Made by a program: the position numbers and the translations under genes. Positions 7,688-15,911 of a stretch of DNA of 64,000 nucleotides are shown in pieces. The notes beneath the pieces are model-generated. The model ran no database searches and was not told where the DNA came from. It saw nothing but the letters and a program-made list of their open reading frames with translations. This DNA is from an uncultured Litoreibacter sp. (lineage in GTDB: Bacteria > Pseudomonadota > Alphaproteobacteria > Rhodobacterales > Rhodobacteraceae), in assembly GCA_947492995.1 (NCBI GenBank), contig CANLOU010000003.1, positions 372,001 to 436,000 of the forward strand, written 5' to 3'. The first letter of the stretch is position 1. Each line of letters starts with the position of its first letter.

Positions 7688-9958
7688 TCAGTCCTTCTCT
7701 ACAAATTCTGGCAAGTCATGCACTGTTATCTCGGGCAATGGCTTGTCCCAAAGCGACACGCGCACCAGCGCGGTATGGGCGATGTTGCCTTGGCTCAGAC
7801 CAGAGCAGGGGCGGTCAAATGTCAGCATGTTCACATTGCCATGCACGCAGATCATGCGCCCGTCAATCTCGCGCAGGTCCAGCCACGCGCCGGTGGCAAG
7901 CCACAGGCAGTCGGGGCGCAATCCGTCGTCAAAGGTGACCCCCGCAAGGCATGCCCCGGCCTGGCTTTCGATCAAGACGACGTCGCCTTCCTTCAGCCCT
8001 CTGGCGGCGGCGGCGTCGGGATGTAATGCGCAGGGCTCGCGCCCGCGCAGCTTCGTCGCCTGCGAGGCCGATCCCGCGTCAAACTGCGCATGCAGCCGGG
8101 TCATAGGTTGGCCGGAAATGAGGTGCAGTTCTGCGTCGCGCGCGTTGCCAAGCCAAGCAATCGGCTCCATCCAAACAGGGGAGGGCGGGCAGTCGCGCAA
8201 TCGCGCTTGCGCGATGCGGTCGCTATGCAGCTCGATCTTGCCGGAGGGGGTGTCTAACGGATGCGCCACGGGGTCGCGCACAAAATCCGCGAACTTGATA
8301 TGGCTTACCTCCGCGCCGGGGACGGTGAACCGGCCGTCCGCCTTGAACGCCTCAAATGAGGGCAGGTCAGCGTTGCTGCGGTCCCATATGTCGGCCATCC
8401 ATGCATCGGCGTCCTTGCCTTCGGCAAAGGCGTCCAACGTTCCCAACCGTTGTGCCAAGCCGCACATGATCTCGAAATCGTTGCGCGCCTCGCCGTATCT
8501 GTCCATCGCTGGGCGCATGTAAACGGCGGTCGCGTCGCGCCGGTTCATCATCATGTCTTCGCGTTCCAAAGGGCAGGTGGCAGGCAGCACAATGTCGGCC
8601 CGCCGCGCCGTGGCGGTCCAGCTGTGGTCGGTCACAACGACCGTTTCCGGCCGCCGCCACGCCTTGTCCAGCAGGCTCAAAGCCTGATGATGGTGGAACG
8701 GGTTGCCGCCCGACCACCACACCAGTTTGGCGTCCGGGAAGATGCGCCCGGTGCAGTCGTAGGTATAGGTCCCGCCGGGGCTCGTCAGCATCTCGGCAAT
8801 GCGGGCGACGGGGATAAAGGTCCGAACCGCGTTCTCGCCTTGCGGAAGGGATGCCCAGCTTACGGGGGCCACGGGGCGGCCCACCGGTGTGGTCGATCCG
8901 TAGCCAAAGCCCCATCCGGTGCCGGGCTGGCCGATTTGGCCAAGCACGCAGGCCAAGGCCAATCCGGTCCAGATCACGTGCTCTCCGTGGTCCATGCGTT
9001 GCATCGACCATGTCATGTTTATCATCGTGCGCGAGGCGGCCATGCGGGCGGCCAATGCGCGTATCTCGGCGGCTGGGACGTCGCAGATTGTGGCGGCCCA
9101 TTCGGGTGTCTTCGCAACGCCGTCTGCTTGGCCCATCACATAGGCTTCAAACCTCTCCGCACCATATGTGCAGCGGGCCAAAAAGGCGCGGTCGGCTTTG
9201 CCGGTCGCAAACAGTTCATGCGCCAGCGCCAGCATCAAAGCGATGTCGGTGCCGGGGCGGGGGGCGATCCATTGGGCGGGGTGTTCAACGTCGTGACGCC
9301 GGGGGGAGATGTTGACCAGTTCCATGCCGCCCGCCACGGCCTGCTCGATCCATGCCGGCGCGTCGTGTAGCGCCGTGCCGGCGCTGTCCAGTTGCCCGGT
9401 GCGCAGCGCAGATAATCCGCCGAAGCTGACGAACAGCTCGCAATTGTCGGCGATGACGGGCCAGCTGGTCATGGTGTCTTGGAACGTATATTTGTCCTCG
9501 CCCACGATGTAGGGCAGCAGCACCTCGGCGGCGGCGTGGGAGTAGGTGTTGCGGTAGCCCACAAACCCGCCAATCGTGTTCAGAAACCGCCGCATCTGTG
9601 ATTGCGCGTGGTGAAACCGCCCAGCGCTGGCCCAGCCGTAAGAGCCTGCAAAGATTGACGTATTTCCATATGTGGACCGCACGCGGTCCAATTCGCCAGC
9701 CAGCAGGTCCAGCGCCTCGTCCCACGGCACTTCGACAAACCGCGCGTCGCCGGATCGGTCTTGGTCGCGCCCCTTCAGCCATCCCTCGCGGATGGCGGGG
9801 CGCGCAATTCGGGTTCGGGGGTTCTGCATCGCGTCCAGCCAGCCAGAGCCAATCGCCGCCGGATGCGGGTCGTTCTCGACCGGCTCTAGATGCCTGTTAT
9901 CGCCGGTGCCTTTGATCCGGTAGCTGCCCCAATGGCTGGCGGTGAATGCGTTGCTCAT
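7688..9958 (-). CDS. DMSO-reductase-family molybdopterin oxidoreductase (biotin sulfoxide reductase-like)
   Basis: 756 residues, the size of BisC/TorA-type enzymes. It lacks an N-terminal Cys [4Fe-4S] motif and lacks a Tat signal, pointing to a cytoplasmic enzyme with the molybdenum cofactor as its only redox centre. The segment NTYSHAAAEVLLPYIVGE matches the stretch that supplies the Mo-ligating serine in DMSO/TMAO/biotin-sulfoxide reductases (Ser140 here). Further family landmarks are WSGGNPFHHHQ and the C-terminal cofactor-binding HGNVNMLTFDRPCS. It probably reduces an S- or N-oxide; BisC is the closest guess. It heads an operon with the aldolase gene. Confidence 0.85.
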   Translation of the reverse strand: MSNAFTASHWGSYRIKGTGDNRHLEPVENDPHPAAIGSGWLDAMQNPRTRIARPAIREGWLKGRDQDRSGDARFVEVPWDEALDLLAGELDRVRSTYGNTSIFAGSYGWASAGRFHHAQSQMRRFLNTIGGFVGYRNTYSHAAAEVLLPYIVGEDKYTFQDTMTSWPVIADNCELFVSFGGLSALRTGQLDSAGTALHDAPAWIEQAVAGGMELVNISPRRHDVEHPAQWIAPRPGTDIALMLALAHELFATGKADRAFLARCTYGAERFEAYVMGQADGVAKTPEWAATICDVPAAEIRALAARMAASRTMINMTWSMQRMDHGEHVIWTGLALACVLGQIGQPGTGWGFGYGSTTPVGRPVAPVSWASLPQGENAVRTFIPVARIAEMLTSPGGTYTYDCTGRIFPDAKLVWWSGGNPFHHHQALSLLDKAWRRPETVVVTDHSWTATARRADIVLPATCPLEREDMMMNRRDATAVYMRPAMDRYGEARNDFEIMCGLAQRLGTLDAFAEGKDADAWMADIWDRSNADLPSFEAFKADGRFTVPGAEVSHIKFADFVRDPVAHPLDTPSGKIELHSDRIAQARLRDCPPSPVWMEPIAWLGNARDAELHLISGQPMTRLHAQFDAGSASQATKLRGREPCALHPDAAAARGLKEGDVVLIESQAGACLAGVTFDDGLRPDCLWLATGAWLDLREIDGRMICVHGNVNMLTFDRPCSGLSQGNIAHTALVRVSLWDKPLPEITVHDLPEFVEKD

Positions 9959-10021
9959 GCGGCCATCATGGCTGGGCGCTGCGGGGGCGTCCAGTTCAAC
10001 GACAGATCAAAGGAAAGAAGG

Positions 10022-10097
10022 TGGTGGACCCTAGCGGGATCGAACCGCTGACCTCCTGCATGCCATGCAGGCGCTCTCCCAGCTGAGCTAAGGGCCC
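10022..10097 (-). tRNA. tRNA-Ala (anticodon GGC)
   Basis: Read on the minus strand, the 76-nt sequence folds as a cloverleaf: acceptor GGGCCCU pairs with AGGGUCC, a D-loop with AGCUCAGCUGGGAGAGC, an anticodon stem CCUGC/GCAGG around loop AUGGCAU (anticodon GGC, reading GCC), and a T-arm with GGUUCGAUCCC. A discriminator A and an encoded CCA follow. Confidence 0.97.
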
Positions 10098-10199
10098 TAA
10101 ACGCAGCGTTAGCTGCGAGGGGTGGTTTAGGCGGCGCGGCGGATCAGTTCAAGCGAAAAATCCGTTCCCCGCGCGGCCAAAAGTCTTAATCGAAACCCG

Positions 10200-10547
10200 T
10201 TAGGAATCGTCGTCGTCATCGGCGGCAACGTCGGCCAGCTCGTCGAGGCTGACTGTGTCGTCGTCATCATCATCCAGAACGTCGTCGCCCAGATCCACGT
10301 CATCCGCATCATCTTCGGCGTCGTCATCCAAGACCACGTCATCCTCGTCGGACTCGACTTCTTTGTTGTCTTTGTTCTGCGCGTCGGCCTTGTCGGCCTT
10401 CATCGTGCGGGATTTGCCGCCGGTGAAGCTGTCCAGCGTCATTTCATGCGCGCAGGACGGGCAGGTCATCGGGTCGTTCTGCAGATCGTAAAACCGGACC
10501 GAGCAGTTCGGGCAAACGCGTTTTACGCCCCATTCTTCCTTGGGCAT
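10200..10547 (-). CDS. TIGR02300-family zinc-ribbon protein with acidic tail
   Basis: 115 residues. The start at 10547 gives MPKEEWGVKRVCPNCSVRF, the family's usual opening, and is preceded by GAGGA at a good distance; a longer ATG at 10559 would place that ribosome binding site inside the gene. Two CxxC pairs (CPNC near residue 12 and CPSC near 28) with FYDL between them make a zinc ribbon. From about residue 60 to the end the chain is mostly aspartate and glutamate. The family is near-universal in alphaproteobacteria and its function is not known. Confidence 0.92.
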   Translation of the reverse strand: MPKEEWGVKRVCPNCSVRFYDLQNDPMTCPSCAHEMTLDSFTGGKSRTMKADKADAQNKDNKEVESDEDDVVLDDDAEDDADDVDLGDDVLDDDDDDTVSLDELADVAADDDDDS

Positions 10548-10686
10548 GATCGTCCTCATATGCGGTGTGTATAATCAGGTTGGAGCCAGTTGCCACAAGG
10601 GCGCAGGCGTGTAAAGCCTTTCCCTAGTTTGCATGGGGCAAATAAGGGCCTATTATCAGATTGCAACATCTAGGAGCCACGCGCAG

Positions 10687-11373
10687 ATGACGCAGATCAT
10701 CCAGCTTGGGCAGCCCCCGATTGACGTGAATGTAAAGCGCTCCGCCCGTGCGCGGCGGTTGTCGCTGCGGATTTCGGGTGTGGACGGCAAGGTGTCACTG
10801 ACCCTGCCGAAGTTCTCGTCCGCCTCGGAGGCGCAGGGGTTTTTACGCGAAAAAGAGAGCTGGATTCGCAAACATCTGGACAAACGCCCCTCGGTGGAGC
10901 CGATCGTTCCGGGCACCATGTTGCCGGTGGAAGGCGCGGAGCGCGAAATTGTCGAGACCGCCACCCGCGTTGTGAAGATGCATCCTCACTGGATCGAGGT
11001 GCCACGGGGCGCCGACAAAACCGCGCCGCGCGTCAGGGCGTTTCTCAAAAACCTTGCACGGGACCGGTTGGCGGCCTCCTCGCAGCATTATGCGGGGCTG
11101 ATCGGGCGGGACTTTGGCAAGATCACTTTGCGCGACACGCGGTCGCGTTGGGGGTCGTGTACGTCCGAGGGCAATTTGATGTATTCGTGGCGGCTGATCC
11201 TCGCGCCTGCCGAGGTGCTGGATTATGTCGCGGCCCACGAGGTTTGCCATTTAGCCGAGATGAACCATTCGCCCGCCTATTGGGCCAAGGTCGCCAGCGT
11301 GATGCCGGGCTACAAGGCGCATCGCAAATGGCTGCGCGACCACGGCAGCGGGTTGCACCGGTTCCAGTTCTGA
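10687..11373 (+). CDS. M48/YgjP-type metallopeptidase (DUF45)
   Basis: 228 residues from the chosen start at 10687, which follows TAGGAG at 10671-10676; an in-frame ATG at 10633 has no ribosome binding site. The C-terminal part holds the zinc-protease helix HEVCHLAEMNHSPAYW (HExxH) preceded by TLRDTRSRWGSCTSEGNLMYSW, the arrangement of the YgjP/SprT-like DUF45 family. The N-terminus (KRSARARRLSLRI) is also typical. The biological substrate is unknown. It stands alone, 37 bases upstream of the GntR regulator in the same direction. Confidence 0.88.
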   Translation: MTQIIQLGQPPIDVNVKRSARARRLSLRISGVDGKVSLTLPKFSSASEAQGFLREKESWIRKHLDKRPSVEPIVPGTMLPVEGAEREIVETATRVVKMHPHWIEVPRGADKTAPRVRAFLKNLARDRLAASSQHYAGLIGRDFGKITLRDTRSRWGSCTSEGNLMYSWRLILAPAEVLDYVAAHEVCHLAEMNHSPAYWAKVASVMPGYKAHRKWLRDHGSGLHRFQF

Positions 11374-11393
11374 GCTTGACCCGGCATCGCGAT

Positions 11394-11401
11394 GTGATCA
11401 C
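11394..11401. promoter_or_regulatory. GTGATCAC palindrome before the GntR gene
   Basis: The sequence TGTGATCACA is centred about 13 bases upstream of the ATG at 11411. It is the same palindrome found as 21-bp-spaced pairs before sucC (26377/26398) and sdhC (34581/34602). Here only a degenerate second copy (TTGATCCA at 11414-11421) follows. A TTGT-N4-ACAA-like dyad is a usual operator shape for FCD-type GntR proteins, so autoregulation by the adjacent gene is inferred; lying against the start codon, it would suit repression. Confidence 0.55.
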
Positions 11402-11410
11402 AAAGACGCC

Positions 11411-12076
11411 ATGTTGATCCAATCGCGTTCCGCCGACCCTTCCGCCACTGCGCCCACGGGGGCTGCCAATGACATGGTCTATCGCCGCCTGCGCAGCCGC
11501 ATCATGTATGGAGAGGTCAAACCGGGCCTGTCCCTGACGCTGCGCGGCATTGGCAAGGAATTCGACGTCTCGATGACCCCCGCCCGCGAAGCGGTGCGGC
11601 GGCTGGTGGCGGAGGGGGCGTTGACCCTGTCGTCGTCAGGCCGCGTCTCGACGCCGGAATTGTCGCCCGACCGGATTGAGGAGCTGGCCGCCATCCGCGC
11701 CTTGCTGGAGCCGGAGCTGGCCGCCCGCGCGTTGCCGCGCGCGCATTTTGCACTGATCGACCGGTTGCAAACGATCAACGGCACCATCGCGCAGGTGATC
11801 GCGAAACATGACGCGCCGGGCTATATCCGCGCCAATCTGGACTTTCACCGGACGTTGTATCTGCGCGCGCAGGCGCCCGCGATGCTGGCGATGGCCGAAA
11901 CCGTTTGGCTGCAGATGGGGCCGACCATGTGCGACCTGTATGGCCGGTTGAACCGCACCGGGACGCCGCAACATCACAAGCTGATCGTGGCGGCGTTGAA
12001 GGCCGGTGACGAGCCGGGGTTGCGTGTCGCGGTCCGTGCCGATGTCACCCAAGGGCTGCGGATGCTGGCGCAGTAG
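11411..12076 (+). CDS. GntR-family regulator with FCD ligand-binding domain (possible AkgR-type TCA regulator)
   Basis: 221 residues. Residues ~20-85 form a winged helix-turn-helix (MVYRRLRSRIMYGEVKPG, then MTPAREAVRRLVAEGAL), and residues ~95-215 are an all-helical FCD domain with the ligand/metal residues in RANLDFHRTLYL and PQHHKLIVAAL. FCD regulators typically sense carboxylates. The gene lies convergent to lpd, at the end of the sucC-lpd cluster, and has a GTGATCAC palindrome just before its start that recurs before sucC and sdhC. In Rhodobacter sphaeroides a GntR protein named AkgR activates TCA-cycle genes; whether this is its ortholog is inferred from context, not proven. Confidence 0.85.
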   Translation: MLIQSRSADPSATAPTGAANDMVYRRLRSRIMYGEVKPGLSLTLRGIGKEFDVSMTPAREAVRRLVAEGALTLSSSGRVSTPELSPDRIEELAAIRALLEPELAARALPRAHFALIDRLQTINGTIAQVIAKHDAPGYIRANLDFHRTLYLRAQAPAMLAMAETVWLQMGPTMCDLYGRLNRTGTPQHHKLIVAALKAGDEPGLRVAVRADVTQGLRMLAQ

Positions 12077-12142
12077 AGTCTTAACGAGACTCTAATGGCT
12101 GCAAAAATTATCCAATGAAAACAGTGCATAGCGGGACGAAAT

Positions 12143-12198
12143 AAGGGTTCCCCGCGGGGAACCCTTGGCATTTTTCGCGATGGTTCCCCGCAGGGAAC
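12143..12198. terminator. Bidirectional terminator between the GntR gene and lpd
   Basis: A perfect 24-bp palindrome (12143-12166, core GGTTCCCCGCGGGGAACC) is followed on the plus strand by GGCATTTTT. A second, related hairpin GTTCCC-CGCA-GGGAAC (12183-12198) abuts the lpd stop. Both genes converge here, so the structure can stop transcription from each side. Confidence 0.75.
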
Positions 12199-12200
12199 GC

Positions 12201-13589
12201 CTAGCTGTGAATAGGTCCGTCGCCGCAGGCGAGGGCCGCCTCGCGGACCGCTTCCGAATAGGTCGGGTGCGCATGGCAGGTCCGGGCGAGGTCTTCGGCA
12301 GCCGCGCCGAATTCCATTGCGACGCAGATCTCGTGGATCAAATCACCGGCCATCGGGCCGATGATATGCGCGCCCAAAATGCGGTCGGTGGACTTGTCGG
12401 CCAGAATTTTGACGAACCCGTCGCCTGCGAAATTGGCCTTGGCGCGACCGTTCCCCATGAAGGAGAACTTGCCGACCTTGTAGGCGGTGCCCGCCTCTTT
12501 CAGTTGCTCTTCGGTTTGGCCCACATTGGCCACCTCGGGGTGGGTGTAGATCACGCCGGGGATGACGTTGTAGTTCACGTGGCCCTTTTGGCCTGCCAGA
12601 ATTTCGGCAATCGCCATGCCTTCATCTTCGGCCTTATGCGCCAGCATTGGCCCGTCGATGCAGTCGCCGATGGCGTAGATGCCTTTGACGGTGGTGGCGT
12701 AGTGAGCGTCGGTCACGATCTGGCCGCGCTTTGACATCTCGACGCCCAAGGCGTCCAGCCCCAGCCCGTCGGTGAAGGGGCGGCGGCCTGTGGCGACCAG
12801 CACAGTGTCGGCGTCTTCGACATGCTCGCTGTCATCGCTGCGCAGCTTGTAGGTGACCTTGGCCTTGTTGTTCTTGACCTCAACGCCTTGCACGGCGGCG
12901 CCCATCTGGAATTCGATGCCTTGCTTTTTCAGGGTCCGCTGGAAGGTCTTCTGAATTTCGGCGTCCATGCCGGGGGTGATGGCATCGAGGAATTCGATCA
13001 CCTTCACCTCTGAGCCCAAGCGTTTGTAAACGCTGCCCAATTCCAGCCCGATCACGCCTGCGCCGATCACGACCAGCTTGTTTGGGACTTTGCCCAGTTC
13101 CAATGCGCCGGTGGAGGACACCACGGTCTTTTCGTCAATCTCGACACCCGGCAGGGTGGAGACCTCGGAGCCGGACGCGATGATGATGTGCTTGGCCTCA
13201 TGCACGTCGTCGCCGACCTTGACCTTGCCGGCCTCGGGGATCGAGCCCCAGCCTTTCAGCCAGTCTACCTTGTTCTTTTTGAACAGAAATTCGATGCCCT
13301 TGGTGTTTTGCCCGATGGTGTCGGTCTTGTAAGACAGCATCTGCTTCCAGTCGACCGACGGTGCCTTGCCCTTCAGGCCCATGGCGGCGAAATTGTGCTC
13401 TGCCTCGTGCAACATATGCGACGCGTGCAGCAGCGCCTTGGAGGGGATGCAGCCCACGTTCAGGCAGGTGCCGCCGAGCGTTTCACGCCCCTCGACCACG
13501 GCGGTTTTCAGGCCCAGCTGCGCGCAGCGGATGGCGCAGACATAGCCGCCGGGGCCGGAACCGATGATGATGACGTCGTAGCTGGACAT
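12201..13589 (-). CDS. lpd: Dihydrolipoyl dehydrogenase (E3)
   Basis: 462 residues. The N-terminal FAD motif [14 protein letters not shown] is followed by the redox disulfide [13 protein letters not shown] (Cys42 and Cys47), then an NAD-binding motif [17 protein letters not shown] and the C-terminal His-Glu pair in [15 protein letters not shown]. It reoxidises dihydrolipoamide of 2-oxoglutarate dehydrogenase with NAD+, and may also serve other lipoyl complexes. It is the last gene of the sucC-to-lpd run but is separated from the preceding gene by 72 bases containing a three-copy TGTATTT element, so it probably also has its own promoter. GGAGAC lies just upstream of the ATG. Confidence 0.96.
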   Translation of the reverse strand: MSSYDVIIIGSGPGGYVCAIRCAQLGLKTAVVEGRETLGGTCLNVGCIPSKALLHASHMLHEAEHNFAAMGLKGKAPSVDWKQMLSYKTDTIGQNTKGIEFLFKKNKVDWLKGWGSIPEAGKVKVGDDVHEAKHIIIASGSEVSTLPGVEIDEKTVVSSTGALELGKVPNKLVVIGAGVIGLELGSVYKRLGSEVKVIEFLDAITPGMDAEIQKTFQRTLKKQGIEFQMGAAVQGVEVKNNKAKVTYKLRSDDSEHVEDADTVLVATGRRPFTDGLGLDALGVEMSKRGQIVTDAHYATTVKGIYAIGDCIDGPMLAHKAEDEGMAIAEILAGQKGHVNYNVIPGVIYTHPEVANVGQTEEQLKEAGTAYKVGKFSFMGNGRAKANFAGDGFVKILADKSTDRILGAHIIGPMAGDLIHEICVAMEFGAAAEDLARTCHAHPTYSEAVREAALACGDGPIHS

Positions 13590-13618
13590 GGGGGTCTCCT
13601 TTGGCGATTTTGGCCATG

Positions 13619-13647
13619 TGTATTTAATGTGTATTTCGTATGTATTT
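13619..13647. promoter_or_regulatory. Three TGTATTT copies at exact 11-bp spacing upstream of lpd
   Basis: TGTATTT begins at 13619, 13630 and 13641 (AAATACA read toward lpd), one copy per turn of the helix. The element occupies most of the gap between the MAPEG stop and the lpd start. A closely similar array lies upstream of deoD (41391-41419). The phasing suggests protein binding on one face of the DNA, but the factor is unknown. Confidence 0.5.
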
Positions 13648-13661
13648 CATGCGCATCTGCG

Positions 13662-14072
13662 TCAGATGAGGGCTGCCACCAACATAGTCACTGTGGAGAA
13701 AAACCCAACCGCCCAGATCAGCGACCGCCACGGCACCCAGCCGAAGGCGTAGGCGGGGACGTAGAGCACCCGCGCGCCCAGATAAGCCCAAGCGGCGGTT
13801 TGCGTGGTGGCGGTGGACTGATCGCCGAGCGTCACGACGACCACGGCGATGGTGAACAGGGTCAGCGCCTCGAAATGGTTCATCATGGCGCGGTTGAGGC
13901 GGCCCGTTCTGACAGAGGCCTGCTCCATCAAGGGCGTCTTCAGCCGCTCAGGGTCGCGGGGGCTGAGCGTCTTGCCGACGCCAAGCTCCAGATTGGCGGG
14001 GATGGCCATCACCGCGAATTGCACGACCTGCAACAGGGCCGCAAGCGTCAGGACGGTGAGTTCGGTGGTCAT
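13662..14072 (-). CDS. MAPEG-family membrane protein
   Basis: 136 residues with four predicted membrane helices. The pattern is that of small MAPEG (membrane-associated eicosanoid/glutathione metabolism) proteins: an early polar segment with RTGRLNRAMMNHFEALTLF, then AWAYLGARVLYVPAYAFGW toward the C-terminus, in which the arginine and tyrosines are family-typical. Bacterial members are often annotated only by domain, and no substrate can be given. It starts four bases after the stop of the L,D-transpeptidase-like fragment, making it the last of four tightly packed small genes before lpd. Confidence 0.8.
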   Translation of the reverse strand: MTTELTVLTLAALLQVVQFAVMAIPANLELGVGKTLSPRDPERLKTPLMEQASVRTGRLNRAMMNHFEALTLFTIAVVVVTLGDQSTATTQTAAWAYLGARVLYVPAYAFGWVPWRSLIWAVGFFSTVTMLVAALI

Positions 14073-14076
14073 GGTG

Positions 14077-14331
14077 TCATTCCTGAATTGTGATCGGGGT
14101 GCCGTTTGGCCCCAGCGACCAGATTTCGCGCATATCCGCGTTTGTCACCGCGATGCAGCCATTTGTCCAATCCCAATAGTCCAGCAACGGGCCAAGCAGG
14201 CCCCAGCCGTTCAGGATGCCGTGGATCATGATATTGCCACCCGCCGACACCCCGCGCGCAGAGCGCAAGGTGGCAAGGACGCGCACCCCGAGGGTGATGC
14301 GGTAGACCCAGCTGGACAGTTTGGTGCTCAT
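14077..14331 (-). CDS. Short L,D-transpeptidase-like (YkuD) protein, probably truncated
   Basis: 84 residues. The C-terminal half keeps the YkuD catalytic centre: GGNIMIHG, then after about 17 residues DWTNGCIAVTNADMREIW with the nucleophilic cysteine, and the closing NGTPITIQE. Family members usually have 150-200 or more residues, including an N-terminal beta-sandwich strand set that is absent here. The region before GGNIMIHG is also a poor match to the usual SYPN-type segment. The ATG at 14331 overlaps the stop of the upstream gene as ATGA, so it looks translated. It could be a degraded transpeptidase remnant or a stand-alone minimal catalytic domain; the first seems likelier. Confidence 0.6.
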   Translation of the reverse strand: MSTKLSSWVYRITLGVRVLATLRSARGVSAGGNIMIHGILNGWGLLGPLLDYWDWTNGCIAVTNADMREIWSLGPNGTPITIQE

Positions 14332-14720
14332 GAGCTGCGCTTCACCGGGCGTTTGCGTTTCTTCATCCATACCGGCTGCATGGGGCCTTGGGCGCGGACG
14401 CCAAAGATGCTTTTGCCGTTGCCCGGCGCCATCGGGCTGCGGCGGTGTTCGGTGCGTTCATGCTCTTGACTGGTGATCGGGCCGAAGGCGAGGACGGAGG
14501 GCTGATTGGTCCAGACCGGCGTGCCGTCCTGCGGGCAGAGCAGCGACCCGGTCTTCTTGCCCTGCGCATCCAGATGCTCGGTGAAGGGGCCAGCGGACAT
14601 GTAGCTGCGATAGGGGATGTCGCCCTTGCGCATGCCCGGGCCCGCGCCGGTGACGGTTTCGACCTTGCCTTTGAAGCCGCAGCTTGGGCAGGTCAGGGTG
14701 GTGGGTGTGAGGTAGGCCAT
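14328..14720 (-). CDS. Small zinc-ribbon protein, unknown function (copy B)
   Basis: 130 residues from the ATG at 14720, which overlaps the previous stop as TGATG. The opening MAYLTPTTLTCPSCGFKGKV holds one CxxC; a lone Cys in SLLCPQDGTPV follows about 55 residues later. The C-terminal third is basic (KKRKRPVKRSS) and could bind nucleic acid or be disordered. The first part parallels the protein of the gene immediately upstream (TTLTCPSCG versus TTITCPACG, each followed by a PVY/IPYRSY-like stretch), so the two look like tandem paralogs. I do not recognise a function. Confidence 0.6.
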   Translation of the reverse strand: MAYLTPTTLTCPSCGFKGKVETVTGAGPGMRKGDIPYRSYMSAGPFTEHLDAQGKKTGSLLCPQDGTPVWTNQPSVLAFGPITSQEHERTEHRRSPMAPGNGKSIFGVRAQGPMQPVWMKKRKRPVKRSS

Positions 14721-14968
14721 CAGCGGCGCCTTATCCACGAGGTGGCGCGGTCTTTGAGGGTGGTAAACTCCTGCTCCCCGCAGGTGGTGCAGCTGAGGAA
14801 GGTCTCCCCGTCGCGGTTGGTCTGGGTCCAGAGCGGGCGGTTGAGCAAGGAATAGACGGGCGTGTCGCTGGTTCTGCCCTGCGGCCCCACCGAGGTATCC
14901 GCGATCACCACATCCTCCGCCGTGCCACAGGCGGGGCAGGTGATGGTGGTGCGGTTGGGGATGGCCAT
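14720..14968 (-). CDS. Small zinc-ribbon protein, unknown function (copy A)
   Basis: 82 residues from the ATG at 14968; longer in-frame starts upstream lack a ribosome binding site, whereas AAGGA precedes this one. Two CxxC pairs, TCPACG near residue 10 and SCTTCGEQEF near residue 60, flank a segment with PVYSLLNRPLWTQ, giving a compact zinc ribbon. It heads a four-gene packed set (two zinc ribbons, the YkuD fragment, MAPEG protein) in which successive genes overlap or are four bases apart. Function unknown. Confidence 0.6.
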   Translation of the reverse strand: MAIPNRTTITCPACGTAEDVVIADTSVGPQGRTSDTPVYSLLNRPLWTQTNRDGETFLSCTTCGEQEFTTLKDRATSWIRRR

Positions 14969-15009
14969 TTTGGGTGGTGTCCTTTTGGGGTGGCGGGGTG
15001 AACCCCGCC

Positions 15010-15261
15010 CTACGGGTGCTTCTTCCGCCGCGAATTGATAATCACCGCGACCATCGGAATCCATCCGATGTGACACCATACAATGAGGCCAAGCCCCAAC
15101 ATAGTACCGATAAAGACATTCTTGCCTGATCCGACGTCAGCGAGGGCCGCGGGCAGGTCATACCCCTTCCAAGCAAATGACAAAGCCGCGACCGTAAACA
15201 AGAAAAGCCAGTCTACGAACCGCCGCAAGGTGGGTCTGAAGTAGGTGTCTTGGAGGATCAT
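15010..15261 (-). CDS. Small membrane protein, unknown function
   Basis: 83 residues from the ATG at 15261, which has AAGGA five bases upstream; the open frame extends further but without support. Two hydrophobic stretches are visible, about residues 13-33 (WLFLFTVAALSFAW) and 47-75 (GLGLIVWCHIGWIPMVAVII), and the C-terminus is basic (SRRKKHP), suggesting two membrane spans with the end in the cytoplasm. Function is not recognised. It lies between the 15345 membrane gene and the zinc-ribbon genes, all on the same strand. Confidence 0.5.
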   Translation of the reverse strand: MILQDTYFRPTLRRFVDWLFLFTVAALSFAWKGYDLPAALADVGSGKNVFIGTMLGLGLIVWCHIGWIPMVAVIINSRRKKHP

Positions 15262-15344
15262 GTGGTCCTTTGTTGGCGAGGTGCGTGAGCCGCGTGACCA
15301 ATGCCTGAATTCAACAATGCCCCAGTTGGCGCGACGGCCCGGCG

Positions 15345-15908
15345 CTAAGGTTTTGATGCAGGCATCGGCAGCACATCTGCGCATAAGCGCATTCTTGCGC
15401 GTAGGTTAAGGACTGTGCCCACCGACATGATGACCAAAAGCAACGAAAATGCCATTGCCCCGGCGGGGTCGGCGACAACGCTGCCGGAATGGATGCCCGT
15501 CTCAATCAGCGCAAAGCCGATCACGATGAAGGCCGCGCCGAGTGTTTTGGCGCAAAGGCTGCGTGCGGTTCGGTACTCATTGAACTGCGCCTCCAGCACC
15601 GCAAGAGGTGTCTGCGCCAGCGATGCCACCCAAGCGACCTCGCGTGGGTGGATGCGAAACATGCGCCTAAGTATGGCGTCGCCGATGGCCTCAAGCACCT
15701 GCCCGATCAGGGGCAGGATCAGCACGAACAGCAGCGCCATTGCGGCCATCAGTTCCGGCGTGAACTGGGTCTTGATACCGGTCAGGTCCAGCGGGCCATG
15801 ATAGGCCAAAGACCACAGCTGATGCCCGATCAAGACAAGCGCGGCGGCCCCGACGGATGTGACCACCGAGGACCGCGTAAACTGGCTGCCGTTGCGCGCG
15901 GGGTCCAT
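15345..15908 (-). CDS. Membrane protein, unknown function, directly behind sucB
   Basis: 187 residues with four probable membrane helices (about 17-33, 52-75, 123-143 and 152-170). Between the second and third lies an amphipathic stretch containing FRIHPREVAWVASLAQTPLAV. It starts three bases after the sucB stop, so it is almost certainly on the same message. I do not recognise the family. Nothing in it suggests a lipoyl- or dehydrogenase-related role; its position is the only clue. Confidence 0.65.
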   Translation of the reverse strand: MDPARNGSQFTRSSVVTSVGAAALVLIGHQLWSLAYHGPLDLTGIKTQFTPELMAAMALLFVLILPLIGQVLEAIGDAILRRMFRIHPREVAWVASLAQTPLAVLEAQFNEYRTARSLCAKTLGAAFIVIGFALIETGIHSGSVVADPAGAMAFSLLLVIMSVGTVLNLRARMRLCADVLPMPASKP

Positions 15909-15911
15909 GGC

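Noticed and set aside
15010-15261. Phage superinfection-immunity type small membrane protein
   Set aside because: Two membrane spans of similar layout, but the characteristic GW..iGW pattern is not convincing and no phage genes are near.
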